Positions 9,101 to 18,711 of a stretch of 64,000 nt of DNA are shown here, one piece after another. The position numbers were made by a program, and so were the translations under genes. The stretch is from Bacillota bacterium (GTDB taxonomy: Bacteria; Bacillota; UBA5301; Bu52): assembly GCA_014896355.1 (NCBI GenBank), contig JADBKO010000011.1, forward strand, positions 1 to 64,000, in the 5' to 3' direction. Under the pieces are notes generated by a model. That model made no database searches, was not told where the DNA came from, and was given only the letters and a program-made list of their open reading frames with translations. Numbering within the stretch: the stretch's first letter is position 1; every line of letters starts with the position of its first letter.

Positions 9101-11509
9101 CTGCAGCCCTGTGGAGGGACCCCATCCGCCCTGGGCGGTCACGGACAGCAGATCGTTGGCCAGCTCCGCCTGTTGGAACTGCAGGCGCCCGCCGGCCCAC
9201 GCCCAACGGCCGGACCCGGCTAGAGCCCGGCCCTGCCAGGAGGCTCCGCTCAGCCGTAGCTCTCCGTTGGCCGCCACCTGATCCCAAAGGCCCGCCAAAC
9301 TGTGGGCCCGGCTGCGGAACTGCGCCTGCGCCTGCACTTTTCCGCCCAAGCCGGCGCCCTCCAGCCCGGGAAGGCTGCCATTGGGCCAATCGGTCAACCT
9401 GCCGCTGCCGGTCAGCTGCAGCAGCCCCGCGTCTGGCGCAAACCAGCCAGTCAAGGCCGCAAATCCCTCGGCAGCCGCCTTTTCCTCCGTCTGGGGCCGC
9501 TGGCGCAGAATCTGCACTTCCCCTTCCAGCCGGCCTGTGCCCAGCTGCACGGCCAGGGGCTGTATGCGGAACCGGTCCACCTGCCACTGCCAGCTGGCCC
9601 GGGCTCCTCGCAAGGCCTGGCTCATCCAGGCGGCCTTTGGAAGCGCCAGGGTGCCGGCCAGCGTCGGCACGTTCGCCGGGCCTTGGACGGTGGCATCCAG
9701 ATCCACGGGGCCCGGCTCCAGGGGAAAGCCTGCCGGAAACTTCCACCCCAAGGCAAGCAAAGAGAGACCCCGGACATGCGCCTGCACGTCCAGGCTGGCT
9801 TGCGGCCAATGGCGCCAGCCGTCCACGCGGCCCCGCAGATCCAGCTGGGCACCTGCCCATTCCGCCGTGAAGGAGGAAAGGGTGAGGCGTTCCTCCGCCG
9901 CCAGCAGACTGGCGTTGATGCGGCGCAGGTGGAAAGTGGTGCCCGGGGACTGCCGGAATGCGGGTGATCCCCCTTGTGCCGGCGCCTGGCCGGTCAGGCC
10001 AGGCAATCCCAGGCCGGGGAGGGTCACCGAGGCCTCTCCATCCTGGATGGTGATGGTTCCGTCCCACACGAGGCCTGAAAACAACGTCTGACCCTGATCC
10101 GCCGGAGAGGCTGCCCGCACCCGGCTGCCCCCGGTCTCCGCCACCGGGCCGGGCGCCTGAAACAGGCGCCCATCCACGGCCAGACGGCCCCGGAGATCCT
10201 GGGCGTCCCAGCCCGCCAGTGCGGGCCCCGGCAGGGCCTTTTTCCACAGCGGCAAAGCCCGCCCCAGGGCCCAGAGCCGGCCGGCTTCCCCCTGCCCGCG
10301 GACACGCAGTTCCAGCCGGCCCGCGGTCTTGCCACCCCAGGGGAGGGTTCCCTGCACTTGCCAGCGGTCCTTGGGTCCCGGCTCCCAGACCAGCCGGTCG
10401 ATCTTCATCCCCTGCGGATCCACGGCCACCTGGGCCTGCAGCCCGTGCAGCACCACCGGCCGCAGGGCCAGGGGCCCCCGGCGGATGGTCAAACTGCTAT
10501 CCTGCAGGGTGATCCCGGCTTCCCATCGCGGTGCAGCGGCGGCGCCGGAAAGCGCCGGGCCGGCCTGGCCGTTGCCGCGCCTGCCGCCCTGCAGAGCCAG
10601 ACGGATTCCGCCCCGGCCGGCCACGTCCACCCCCAGGTTCCTCAGCCCGGGCCAAAACGAGGCCGCCCGGGCCCAATCCAGGCCGGTCACCTGGAGGCTG
10701 GCTGTGGGCCCGAGGGGCTGGCCGCTGCGGCCTTGGGCCTGCCACCCCCACTGCGCCCCCGGCAGCAGGTTCAGCTGCCCGCGTCCCTGTGTGGACCAAG
10801 CCCCCTTGGCATCCAGGGCCCAGCGGCCGGAGAAGCTCAACACGGCGCGGCCGGGCCGCCGCGGCACCGAGCCAGACGGCAATGACGGAGCTGGGCTCGG
10901 GAGGATCCGGTTCTCCCAGCCCTCCAGCCAGCGGTCCCATTGGGCCCAGGGCAGATCTGCCACCTGAACCCGGGCATTCTCCACGTCGATCTCGATCGGC
11001 TGAAAGTTCCCGGTTTTTCCCGGCTGTTTTTGCAGGCGCTTGTCAAGGCGCGAGAGGAGGGACTGCAGGTCCAGATTGGACCCCAGGCACCAGCGGCCCG
11101 CGCCGCCATAGGCCAGGACCAGCCGGGGCCCCACCAGGCGTATGGCGCGGATGGCCGGAACAGGCTGCACCTGCCGGGTATGCCACCAATCCGACACGAG
11201 CTGCACGAGGGAAAAGGATACAGCCAGCTGGGGAACTTGCAACACCTGCGAGCCGTCTCCATCGGGCCCCGCGCCCACGCGGACATCCTTCAGCACCACC
11301 CACCCGGCGCCGCCGTAGTGCAGCCCGCCAATGCTCACAGGCAGTCCGAGGAAGCGTCCGGCTTCCCAGGCAATGCGCTGACGCAAGGCACCGCCGGCGT
11401 CTTCCCGTTGCAGGTAGAAGTACGCCGCGGCACTGACTACTACCAAAAAAAAGATGGCTGCTAGGACAACACCTGACAGCACCTTGGCACCGCGAGAAAG
11501 AACTGGCAT
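6122..11509 (-). CDS. tamB: TamB/DUF490 translocation and assembly module protein
   Basis: Very long ORF with N-terminal TM (MPVLSRGAKVLSGVVLAAIFFLVVVSAAAYFYL) and C-terminal DUF490 pattern (GGTMRQPAFSGRLDALRGSITYMGTPFTIQQASAEF ... VRISPGIGGEPFRIELGKYLTDSVYMSYAR). Start chosen at ATG 11509; the track ORF runs to 11677. Confidence 0.92.
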   Translation of the reverse strand: MPVLSRGAKVLSGVVLAAIFFLVVVSAAAYFYLQREDAGGALRQRIAWEAGRFLGLPVSIGGLHYGGAGWVVLKDVRVGAGPDGDGSQVLQVPQLAVSFSLVQLVSDWWHTRQVQPVPAIRAIRLVGPRLVLAYGGAGRWCLGSNLDLQSLLSRLDKRLQKQPGKTGNFQPIEIDVENARVQVADLPWAQWDRWLEGWENRILPSPAPSLPSGSVPRRPGRAVLSFSGRWALDAKGAWSTQGRGQLNLLPGAQWGWQAQGRSGQPLGPTASLQVTGLDWARAASFWPGLRNLGVDVAGRGGIRLALQGGRRGNGQAGPALSGAAAAPRWEAGITLQDSSLTIRRGPLALRPVVLHGLQAQVAVDPQGMKIDRLVWEPGPKDRWQVQGTLPWGGKTAGRLELRVRGQGEAGRLWALGRALPLWKKALPGPALAGWDAQDLRGRLAVDGRLFQAPGPVAETGGSRVRAASPADQGQTLFSGLVWDGTITIQDGEASVTLPGLGLPGLTGQAPAQGGSPAFRQSPGTTFHLRRINASLLAAEERLTLSSFTAEWAGAQLDLRGRVDGWRHWPQASLDVQAHVRGLSLLALGWKFPAGFPLEPGPVDLDATVQGPANVPTLAGTLALPKAAWMSQALRGARASWQWQVDRFRIQPLAVQLGTGRLEGEVQILRQRPQTEEKAAAEGFAALTGWFAPDAGLLQLTGSGRLTDWPNGSLPGLEGAGLGGKVQAQAQFRSRAHSLAGLWDQVAANGELRLSGASWQGRALAGSGRWAWAGGRLQFQQAELANDLLSVTAQGGWGPSTGLQAQAQARIRDVQAASAWCEKSLPSLASWLKWPQRQRQQVARALAELARWQPAGSLAVQGELQAGGSRAPRGRFESRWDSAVLRGEKLGRVTALLQLDAGVLSVQSLNVEAGAGGAVTLTGAAQVEYATGSGQAQVQWSRLQSAVLARWLGGAVRGWQKSLAAARLGGTTSGSAQAHWQPNAGLSATGQLAWRQVQVALPAAKGGGHEIPLEADQARAAWTWSGQRLSVTAWQVDTPGGTLQGTASYGQPGGLDLEIRSGSLDVAYLWRQLAPWVAPASSRALPLLAGRIQVKGSVQGLSKGSLTLASTGLSIAQIPFDTAQACLTLDGRGNASLRELVLSRGPQRWACSGEIRSLGRQPVLALRLDLQQVDVRDVSTLLGIRLASLGPLEGIRGSLGGNIQVEGPLSSPTAHAQLAFTGSGQQWGQVQGRFQGTLDRVGMQIAQLEATQGPGTLTASGSVSWNKQVDLQVAAHGFELAPLRNLLSLPQRTSGLLSLASHLSGSLPSPVAQVDFTVSHPVLAGMALDSIGGQMKSDGRKITVEKLALRMAGREATLTGTLPWAGLAADWLRGKAGKSQAGQEPIDLHLTVPDGDLALLRLADPRLDGSRARGHAEIRIGGTLARPVVEGTARVEGVAFSDPALGTLDGIGGVLLFHGNTLTIQQGRAQMGGGSLDVQGTVRMAGLTPDQLDLNVTAKGVQYKSSAFSSALDGRLTITGSIRNPRVQGQASLDRPVVNLDRLGSSQQPPPVNAQLNIQLVPKTYVLVQSAGTLEVWGYGSLVLGGTMRQPAFSGRLDALRGSITYMGTPFTIQQASAEFALYKGMIPDVSLVASTHLQDLKVYLEIAGPGDHLTHHLRSDPPRSEEELAGMLGLPGAITRVAQGDASAFGDEARRLLQQEINTRLMGGLEQQVAQALNLDQVRISPGIGGEPFRIELGKYLTDSVYMSYARTLGLLPFDQFRVEMRLDHNVLLFSDYTTEKGGNLSVGLEGRYRF

Positions 11510-11707
11510 GTCGTCCCCCAAGTTCCCCGTCAGCTCGTAGACACTCACAGATGTGACGCCCCATCCTTCGACGCCAGCTGCTTGCATCCTCCTGACACAA
11601 TATGTCGCATCCGCCAGGCCCGGCGACGGGCCTGGGCGCAAAGCCTGGGATCCGGCCGGTAGAGAGCGGCCCGTCATGGTGCCGGACCGCGTTGAAAAGC
11701 AGCCCGC

Positions 11708-13960
11708 TTATTTCTGGGCTGTAGGCGCTTCTCCGTCCCCCGGCTGCGGAGGGTTTTTCCCCGCTTCTGGACCGGCGGCCGCAGACTCGCGCCCTCCGGC
11801 TTCTTCCACATTAATGGTAATCTCCGTGCTGCCCTCCAGCACATACTCCGTGGAGACCGCGCTCCGAACGGGAGCTTCCTCTGCCGGAGCCACCGAAGGG
11901 GCGGTGTTGCGCGGCGCAGTCCCCGCCTTGGGATGTTCCGGTGGCAACGGAGCCGATGGACCATTCCCTCCGCCGCCGGGGCCGGACCCGGCGTCCGCGC
12001 CCGGACTGTTCAAGGCCGGGCCTGCACCTCCGCCGCCTGCGTCCTGCCCTGCGCCATCCATCTCCGCGGCGCCGGCGTCGGACCCCGCCGCCCCCGGCGC
12101 CTCGTGCTGAGTCTGGCTGGGCCCGGGGTAGAATTCCGCCACCAGGTCATTGCTCCGTTCGCCCTCGGCGAATTCTTTCAACAGCTGCTCCAGGCTCTGC
12201 GGCCCCGCCGGGGTTTGCGGCTCCTCCGCCCCGGGCGGCAGAGACACGTTCCCAGGCAGCGTCAGGGAAGATGTCCCCTGGCCGTTGTCCTGCTGAGCAG
12301 GCTGGACCCCTCCGGCCCGCACCGTGATGGTCAGGGGCCCGGGCGCCATGTCGCCCGGCAGGGACACCTGGATCGGCTGGGTGAAGACCTGGCCCCGGTA
12401 GGGCCGCAGCGTGGCCACCAGGGAAACCTTGTCGCCGGGGTGGAAGCTGGCCGGTGATCCCGGCGCCAGAGACACCTTTTCGATCCGGGCGGTCTGCCTT
12501 TTCTGGCTGGCCGTGGCCACCACCTGCACGGACTCCAGCTGGACCGGCACAAACGGATTATACATGATCAACCCTAGCCCGGACACCAGCTCGCTCAGGC
12601 TGGCAGCTGAAATATCCACAGGATCGTAGAAGAGGTTCTGCCGGGTGAGCTCCTCCACCGGCAGCCCCTTCGCCTTGATGGAAAACTGCAGCGACATGGT
12701 CCCTTTGCCCACCCGCGCCAGGCCCCGGTCCAGGCCTTCCAACGCCGCCACGCCCAACAAGCCCACCACCAGGTCAGGATCGTTGGCCACCTCAGCCCGG
12801 AACTGGCTGCGGCGCTGCCGGTCCTGATCCACCACCGTCAGGGCGATGGACACCATGGAAGGCGCCTGCCCCAGCCGGCCCGCCACAGCGGTGGGCCGGT
12901 CCTGGACGATGGTACCGATGACGGCGCCGGTGGCTCCGATTTTGAACGGCAAATCCTGACTGGGAACCGTGGTGTACACCGTGACGTCGGTGGCGGCCAG
13001 ATCCACGGCACCCTTCGTCAGAAACGGATGCCCGAAGCCCAGGAAACGCTGGCCCTCCACCAGGGTCACGGTCCCCAGGGCGCTCACATCCACATCTCCA
13101 CCGACCAAGCGCACGCCGAAGGCACTTCCCGGCTGCAGCGCCGCCACACCCGACCCGGTCTGGAGCCCGTTCCCGGAGGCTGCCCCAGACTGGCCGGCAG
13201 ACAAAGGATCGGGGAAGGACCCGCTTCCGCCCGCGTTCTCCCCCGCACCGCCACTTCCCAGTCCTGGGCCAGACACCACCAGCCCCCACGGCTTGAGCCA
13301 CTGGGCCAGGAGGGCGCCGCTGCGGCGCGCATCCAGGCCGCTGGTCAGGACCGGCGTGGCGATGGGCTGCACCGGCAGGATCCCGCCCTCCGCAGCCACG
13401 CTCTCCGGCGGTGTGGGCGCGGCCTTCTCGCTTCCTGCGCCTTCCGTTCCGTCTGCTTCGCTGAGAAGCGGCAGCATGCTCTCAATGGGCGTGGCCAGGC
13501 CCAGGCGGTGGTCCGAGCCGCCCACGCTGTAGGCTATAGCCCCCACCAGCTTGCCGTCCACGTAAATGGGGCTGCCGCTCATGCCGGCGGAGATCCCTCC
13601 CCCGGCCTGCACAGCCTCGCCGCCCACCCGCACCAGGATCAGGTCTGTGCCGGGGCCGGCGTTCTTCAGTACCCCCAGGATCTCCACCGGAAACGGCTCC
13701 GGCTTCCGGCCTGAGAAAACCGTCAGAGCCTGGCCCTTCATGCCTGCATGCACCTGGGAGAGAGGCAGAATAGGCGTGGAGATCGACGGCGGCGCCGGGG
13801 TGGCCCCACCCGCGGCCCCTGTTGCATCCGCCCTACATACCCCCGGCCCTGCCAGCCACAACACAGTTACAACCGCGGCCGCGCATATGGAAAGGGCCTG
13901 TGTCAGCCGGCTGCCGCAGCGCCGTCCAGGCCTGGGTAGGCACACTTTACGGATTGGCAA
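11708..13960 (-). CDS. SpoIVB-type peptidase S55 domain protein with long disordered C-terminal tail
   Basis: VHAGMKGQALTVFSGRKPEPFPVEILGVL and GGGISAGMSGSPIYVDGKLVGAIAYSVGGSD match peptidase S55; signal/TM at N-terminus; Pro/Gly/Ala-rich C-terminus. Confidence 0.85.
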   Translation of the reverse strand: MPIRKVCLPRPGRRCGSRLTQALSICAAAVVTVLWLAGPGVCRADATGAAGGATPAPPSISTPILPLSQVHAGMKGQALTVFSGRKPEPFPVEILGVLKNAGPGTDLILVRVGGEAVQAGGGISAGMSGSPIYVDGKLVGAIAYSVGGSDHRLGLATPIESMLPLLSEADGTEGAGSEKAAPTPPESVAAEGGILPVQPIATPVLTSGLDARRSGALLAQWLKPWGLVVSGPGLGSGGAGENAGGSGSFPDPLSAGQSGAASGNGLQTGSGVAALQPGSAFGVRLVGGDVDVSALGTVTLVEGQRFLGFGHPFLTKGAVDLAATDVTVYTTVPSQDLPFKIGATGAVIGTIVQDRPTAVAGRLGQAPSMVSIALTVVDQDRQRRSQFRAEVANDPDLVVGLLGVAALEGLDRGLARVGKGTMSLQFSIKAKGLPVEELTRQNLFYDPVDISAASLSELVSGLGLIMYNPFVPVQLESVQVVATASQKRQTARIEKVSLAPGSPASFHPGDKVSLVATLRPYRGQVFTQPIQVSLPGDMAPGPLTITVRAGGVQPAQQDNGQGTSSLTLPGNVSLPPGAEEPQTPAGPQSLEQLLKEFAEGERSNDLVAEFYPGPSQTQHEAPGAAGSDAGAAEMDGAGQDAGGGGAGPALNSPGADAGSGPGGGGNGPSAPLPPEHPKAGTAPRNTAPSVAPAEEAPVRSAVSTEYVLEGSTEITINVEEAGGRESAAAGPEAGKNPPQPGDGEAPTAQK

Positions 13961-14061
13961 TGGAAAAGCTCCCTTCCGCTCCCCCGCGGGCCTCCAAACC
14001 GTTTACCTTATTTCTCAGCCTGGGCCGGAACTCCTGCCCTGGAAGGGAGAACGCAACGAGT

Positions 14062-14091
14062 AAAAAAAAGCCTGCGGGCCTGCTTACAGGC
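14062..14091 (-). terminator. Putative intrinsic terminator of the flgF-flgJ run
   Basis: On the minus strand GCCTGT-aagcaggccc-GCAGGC (6 bp including one G-T) is followed by T8, just past the flgJ stop. Confidence 0.55.
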
Positions 14092-14209
14092 CTGCAGTCC
14101 GCCCCGGTACGGATAAGCCCCACCCCCCGGCCCCCATATCGCCCTTCTGCCGCCTCTCTCCCGGCTGCAGCCGAACCCGTCTGACAGGGGCCGTGGCGCC
14201 AGGCGTTGA

Positions 14210-14824
14210 CTACCTCCCGGCTGTCTCCCTCCCGGCCGCCGGCGGGGCCCCGGAGCCCCGCCGCCCCGAAAGCTCGTCATAGACCAGGCGGGCCAACCCC
14301 AGGCCGCCCCGCTCCGCCATAGTGTCGCTGTACGCCGCGTCCAGCATATCGCGCCAAATATCGTCGGCCAGGCCCTTCGGCAGCAGCCCGCCGTCAGGCA
14401 CCGTGGCGCGCATGGCCTGCCACAGCAGCCGGAAGAAAGCTGCCTCCAGCTGGCGGCTGGCTTCCATGAGCGCCGCGTCGCCTCCGGCCCCGGCGGCGCC
14501 TGTTGCGCGCACCCCACCCGGCCGTACCGCATTCTGAAGCCCACCGGCCTGGGGTAGCGTGGGCAGCAGCATCGGCTCCGAGAGGCCGGGGTTCTGGGCT
14601 GCGCCGGCTCCGGCCAGGCCTGCCAGATCCAGGGCATCCATGGCGCGGCGGATCTCCTCCGCAAAAGAGGACCCGGAAGCGACGGCTCCTCCCGTTTCGC
14701 CAGGCCGCGCCGCGGGCCCGCCGGCCCGGGGAGGCTGCCCGGCGGTCCCCGGCACGGGGAGGGCGCCGCCCGGCTTTGCGGCCCCCGTCACGCCGGAGGC
14801 GCTACTGGACCACCAGCTCTCCAT
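14210..14824 (-). CDS. flgJ: FlgJ-like rod-binding protein (no muramidase domain)
   Basis: MEASRQLEAAFFRLLWQAMRATVPDGGLLPKGLADDIWRDMLDAAYSDTMAERGGLGLARLVYDEL matches the FlgJ N-terminal rod-binding domain; next to flgI. Confidence 0.8.
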   Translation of the reverse strand: MESWWSSSASGVTGAAKPGGALPVPGTAGQPPRAGGPAARPGETGGAVASGSSFAEEIRRAMDALDLAGLAGAGAAQNPGLSEPMLLPTLPQAGGLQNAVRPGGVRATGAAGAGGDAALMEASRQLEAAFFRLLWQAMRATVPDGGLLPKGLADDIWRDMLDAAYSDTMAERGGLGLARLVYDELSGRRGSGAPPAAGRETAGR

Positions 14825-16052
14825 AGAGCGCACCTGCCTCCTTGATGGCCTGCAGGATCACCACGATATCCCGGGGGCTGGCGCCCACGGCGTTCAGAGC
14901 ACCGACCAAGTCCTGGACCGTGGCTGAGCCGGGTAGGGTGAAGATGGAGGCCGGCTGTTCCGTGGCCTGGACGCGGCTCCCTGGAACCACCACGGTCTGC
15001 GAGCCCTTCGGCGCCAGGGGCGGCGGCTGCGAAACCTGGTAATTGGGTTCCACTTGCACAGTCAGGCTGCCGTGGGCCACCGCCACCGGGGCGATGCGCA
15101 CCCGTTCGCCGATGACGACCGTGCCTGTCCTCTCATCCACCACCACCCGGGCGGGCACATCGGGGGTCACGGGCACATCCCCCATGGCGGCGACGAAATC
15201 CGCCAGATTGCCCCCTTGTTGGGACTCCGGCACGCTCACCACGATGGAACGGTCGTCCCGCGCCCGGGCCAACCCCTGTCCCAGCCGGGAGTTGATGGCC
15301 TCCGCCGCCCGCACGGCAGTGGCGAAATCCGGGTCCTGCAACACCCAGGTCAGGGTGGATCCGTTCCCCAGCTGAATGGGGATCTCCCGCTCCACGGTGG
15401 CGCCGCCCGGGATTCTGCCCACCGTAGCCACATTACGCTGCAGGCTCGATCCCCCGGGTCCCCCGGCGGAAATGGCTCCGGTGATGAGAGGCCCCTGAGC
15501 CACGGCATAGATCTGGTCGTCGGGCCCCCTCAGGAGGGTGCTGATCAGAACCCCGCCCACCAGCGAACGGGCGTCCCCGGCGGAGGTCACTGTCACATCA
15601 ATGCGATCCCCTATTCGGCTGAAGCTGGGGAGGTTGGCCGTAACCACGACCACCGCCACGTTGCGGCCCCGCACCGCAGTGGGGGAGACATTGATGTCCT
15701 GGTTGCTCAGCAAGTTGGCCAACATCTGGCTGCTGACGCCGGTGCTGTCCCCCGTCCCGCTGAGGCCCGTCACCAGCCCCACGCCCACCAACTGGTTGTC
15801 GCGTACCTCCAGCAGCCGCGCCACGTCTCTCAGGCGCACCGTAACGGCCTGCCCGGCCATGGGCTGGCCGGCGGCGCCGGACGCTGCCGCCTGCCCGCTG
15901 GAAGCGGCAGGAGCAGTATCCGAAGTCTGTGCCGGCTGGACCGGATTTGCGGCCCAGGCAGCGCTGCCCGCCAGCAGCCCCAGTACCGCCAAGCCTGCGG
16001 CCCAGCTTAGGGCGTACTTCACCGCCCCACAACAGCTCCGCGTCCGGCTCAT
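14802..16052 (-). CDS. flgI: Flagellar P-ring protein FlgI
   Basis: VRLRDVARLLEVRDNQLVGVGLVTGLSGTGDSTGVSSQMLANLLSNQDINV... and C-terminal QDLVGALNAVGASPRDIVVILQAIKEAGALYGELVV. Start placed at MSRTRSCC (16052). Confidence 0.96.
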   Translation of the reverse strand: MSRTRSCCGAVKYALSWAAGLAVLGLLAGSAAWAANPVQPAQTSDTAPAASSGQAAASGAAGQPMAGQAVTVRLRDVARLLEVRDNQLVGVGLVTGLSGTGDSTGVSSQMLANLLSNQDINVSPTAVRGRNVAVVVVTANLPSFSRIGDRIDVTVTSAGDARSLVGGVLISTLLRGPDDQIYAVAQGPLITGAISAGGPGGSSLQRNVATVGRIPGGATVEREIPIQLGNGSTLTWVLQDPDFATAVRAAEAINSRLGQGLARARDDRSIVVSVPESQQGGNLADFVAAMGDVPVTPDVPARVVVDERTGTVVIGERVRIAPVAVAHGSLTVQVEPNYQVSQPPPLAPKGSQTVVVPGSRVQATEQPASIFTLPGSATVQDLVGALNAVGASPRDIVVILQAIKEAGALYGELVVQ

Positions 16053-16166
16053 GGCGACCACCCCTTCTTCGTCAAACCGGCTTCTCCTCATGCGGCCCTG
16101 TCCGGCCCTCCCGCGGGAATACCGCCTCCTGTGCAGGCAGACTTCCGGCACAGGCGGAAACCGGGG

Positions 16167-16796
16167 TCAGAACAGCAATCCCAACAGATCCAGCAAGCCC
16201 ATGTTCTGGCGGTATCCCACCGGCCCCTCACCGCTGAAACGAATCTGGGCGTTGGCCACGTTGGAGGATAGAACGGTGTTGTCAGGCCGGATGTCGCGGG
16301 GCCGGACGATGCCTGAGATGACCAGCTCCTGTTTCTCCGCATTGAGGGTGATGATCTGTTTGCCTTCGACCACCAGATTCCCGTTGGGCAGCACCTGCTG
16401 CACCACCGCCGTGATCTGGGCCAGGACCTGCCCATCTCGTTGCGTGGTGCCCTTGGCGTCAGATTGGCCCTTGCCGCTGGCCCCGAGCCCTGGCAAAAGC
16501 TGCTGCAGGATGCCGGTTCCGGGCCCCAGGGAGAGGCTGCCGCTCTTGTCCGCAGAAGTGCTGGCCGACTGGCTGGCCTGGAATTTCTCCACCACCACAA
16601 TGGTCAAAAGGTCGCCTACGGCGTGAGCCCGCTGATCGGAGAACAGACCCTGGCGGCCCCCGGCAGGTGCAGCCGAGGGATTGAGCAGTGAATATCCTTC
16701 AGCCTGCGCCGGGCCAGCCTGCCACCCTATTGCCGCCACCAGGACCACGCCCGCCAGCAAGACCTTCAGGCTGGGCCACATCCGGTACATTCCCAC
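16167..16796 (-). CDS. flgH: Flagellar L-ring protein FlgH
   Basis: SLLNPSAAPAGGRQGLFSDQRAHAVGDLLTIVVVEKFQASQSASTSADKSG... IITLNAEKQELVISGIVRPRDIRPDNTVLSSNVANAQIRFSGEGPVG. Confidence 0.96.
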   Translation of the reverse strand: MGMYRMWPSLKVLLAGVVLVAAIGWQAGPAQAEGYSLLNPSAAPAGGRQGLFSDQRAHAVGDLLTIVVVEKFQASQSASTSADKSGSLSLGPGTGILQQLLPGLGASGKGQSDAKGTTQRDGQVLAQITAVVQQVLPNGNLVVEGKQIITLNAEKQELVISGIVRPRDIRPDNTVLSSNVANAQIRFSGEGPVGYRQNMGLLDLLGLLF

Positions 16797-16815
16797 ATCC
16801 CCCCGGCGGCGCCCC

Positions 16816-17778
16816 CTAAGGGGACGCCACAGCCATCACTTGCCCCGCTGCCACCACCCGGGCCAAAACCACGGCGTTGGAGCGCGTGTTTTGTACCTTG
16901 ACCAATTCTCCCAAAGACGCATTGCCCAGCGCCACCGCCGGCACCTCCACCCGGACCGAGCCGACAGCGGCAATCAATAAAACGTTCTGCCCGTAACGAA
17001 TCAACGGCTGCGCGGCCTGCGTCCCGCCGGGGCCTGGGGCTGCTCCGGCCTGGGCTGCGTCTCCCGGCCGAAAAACTGCCCCTGCCGCCCCGGAAGATCC
17101 TCCCGGTGAGCCGGCCTGGGCCCCTGGCCCTTCCGGAGCGCTTGCTCCCGCTGGACCAGGTTGGGACGCCGCAGCCGGCCGGAAGACGGTGAACTGCTGC
17201 GGGCCCCGGATTTCCACCTGGGATAAGTCAATGCCTGCCCGCCGTAACTCCACCTTGACATTCCAACCCTGGGTGAGGGTCCGCTGCCGGCCTGGCAGCG
17301 GCGCCATGCCCAGATCCACGGATTTCAACCGTTCGACCAGCTCCGGGGTCCCGGTGATCTCTGCCACATCCCCCAGAAGCACCCGTTCTCCCTGCACCTG
17401 GGAAAGGCTGCGGATCACCACCACCGCCTTGACCGAAGCCTTGGCGGGCTGCGCCGCCCCGCCCGCTGCCGGATCCTGGCCTGCCGGAGCCGCCGGGCCT
17501 GTATCCGCCCCGGGCGCCGCCGGGCCCGTCGCGGGCTCCTGATTTGCGGTCCCCGCCCGGGATTCTTGGGCTACCTGGGACGGCTGCCCGGCAGGCGGTT
17601 CAGTGGCCGCCGCCTCGCCCGCCCAGGCCCCGACCGGCCACAGAGTGCTGCAGAGGAGAATCCCGGCCAGGCAAAGTCCTACAAGCTGCACCAGGCGGCT
17701 GGTCTGCACCGGCCGCCCGCTTCCCCGGGGTCCCCTGGACAACTCTGGGCCCTTCCACCCCTGAACCACTGGAGTCAC
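16816..17778 (-). CDS. flgA: Flagellar P-ring assembly protein FlgA (SAF domain)
   Basis: C-terminal SAF-like region ...LIRYGQNVLLIAAVGSVRVEVPAVALGNASLGELVKVQNTRSNAVVLARVVAAGQVMA; upstream of flgH. Confidence 0.87.
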   Translation of the reverse strand: MTPVVQGWKGPELSRGPRGSGRPVQTSRLVQLVGLCLAGILLCSTLWPVGAWAGEAAATEPPAGQPSQVAQESRAGTANQEPATGPAAPGADTGPAAPAGQDPAAGGAAQPAKASVKAVVVIRSLSQVQGERVLLGDVAEITGTPELVERLKSVDLGMAPLPGRQRTLTQGWNVKVELRRAGIDLSQVEIRGPQQFTVFRPAAASQPGPAGASAPEGPGAQAGSPGGSSGAAGAVFRPGDAAQAGAAPGPGGTQAAQPLIRYGQNVLLIAAVGSVRVEVPAVALGNASLGELVKVQNTRSNAVVLARVVAAGQVMAVASP

Positions 17779-17838
17779 CTGCCCGAACGCAGAACCCGTT
17801 TAGGCCGCCGCAACGCCGTCCCCTACCATGTCCGGCGT

Positions 17839-18627
17839 TTAGCGGCGCAGGTTGTTGGCTGTCTGCAGCATCTCGTCGGCGGCCTGGATGGCCTTGGAGT
17901 TGACCTCATAGGCCCGCTGGGCCACGATCATGTTGACCATTTCCTCCACGACCTGCACGTTGGACATCTCCAGGTAGTTTTGGGCCAGGGTGCCCAGGCC
18001 CTGCAGACCGGGGGTCCCCGTTTCCGGGTTCCCCGAGGCCGCCGTGGGCCGGAAAAGGTTGCGCCCGATACTGCTGAGGCCTGCCGGGTTCACGAAGCGG
18101 GCCAGCTGGATCTGGCCGATCTGCTGTGCCTGGTCGTTGCCGGCAACCATCACCGAGACAGTGCCGTCGGTGCCGATGGAAATGCTGGTGGCATCCGGGG
18201 GGATCACCAGCTCCGGCTCCAGGGCGAATCCGTCGGAGGTCACGACCCGGCCGCTCCCGTCCTTCTTGAATGCGCCGTCCCGGGTGTACGCCACCGTGCC
18301 GTCGGGCATCAGGACCTGGAAAAAGCCCTCGCCTTCGATGAGCAGGTCCAGGGGATTGTCGGTCTGCTTGATTTCACCTTCGGTGAACACCTTCTGGGTG
18401 GCCACGGGCCGGACCCCGTGCCCCAGCTGGATGCCCGTGGGCACCTGGGCTCCCTGAATGACCGGCGTGCCGGCCACCCGGATCGTCTGATAGATCAGAT
18501 CCTGGAAATCTACCCGCGACTTCTTGAACCCCGTGGTGTTCACGTTGGCCAGGTTGTTGGCGATGTTGTCGATGTTCAGCTGCTGAGCGATCATCCCGGA
18601 CGCTGCCGTCCATAGCCCGCGAATCAT
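17839..18627 (-). CDS. flgG: Flagellar distal rod protein FlgG (B. subtilis FlhP position)
   Basis: [47 protein letters not shown] and C-term [44 protein letters not shown]. Confidence 0.96.
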   Translation of the reverse strand: MIRGLWTAASGMIAQQLNIDNIANNLANVNTTGFKKSRVDFQDLIYQTIRVAGTPVIQGAQVPTGIQLGHGVRPVATQKVFTEGEIKQTDNPLDLLIEGEGFFQVLMPDGTVAYTRDGAFKKDGSGRVVTSDGFALEPELVIPPDATSISIGTDGTVSVMVAGNDQAQQIGQIQLARFVNPAGLSSIGRNLFRPTAASGNPETGTPGLQGLGTLAQNYLEMSNVQVVEEMVNMIVAQRAYEVNSKAIQAADEMLQTANNLRR

Positions 18628-18711
18628 GCGGCCTCCTCCTTTACCAGTGCCAATGGATGCAATGGATGAACGGAAACCGGCGTCAAACCAAGCCCCCCAC
18701 CGAACGGCGGA

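Noticed and set aside
9048-10247. 399-aa minus-strand ORF inside tamB
   Set aside because: Alternate-frame Gly/Arg/Pro-rich translation within the coherent TamB frame; no domain signal.
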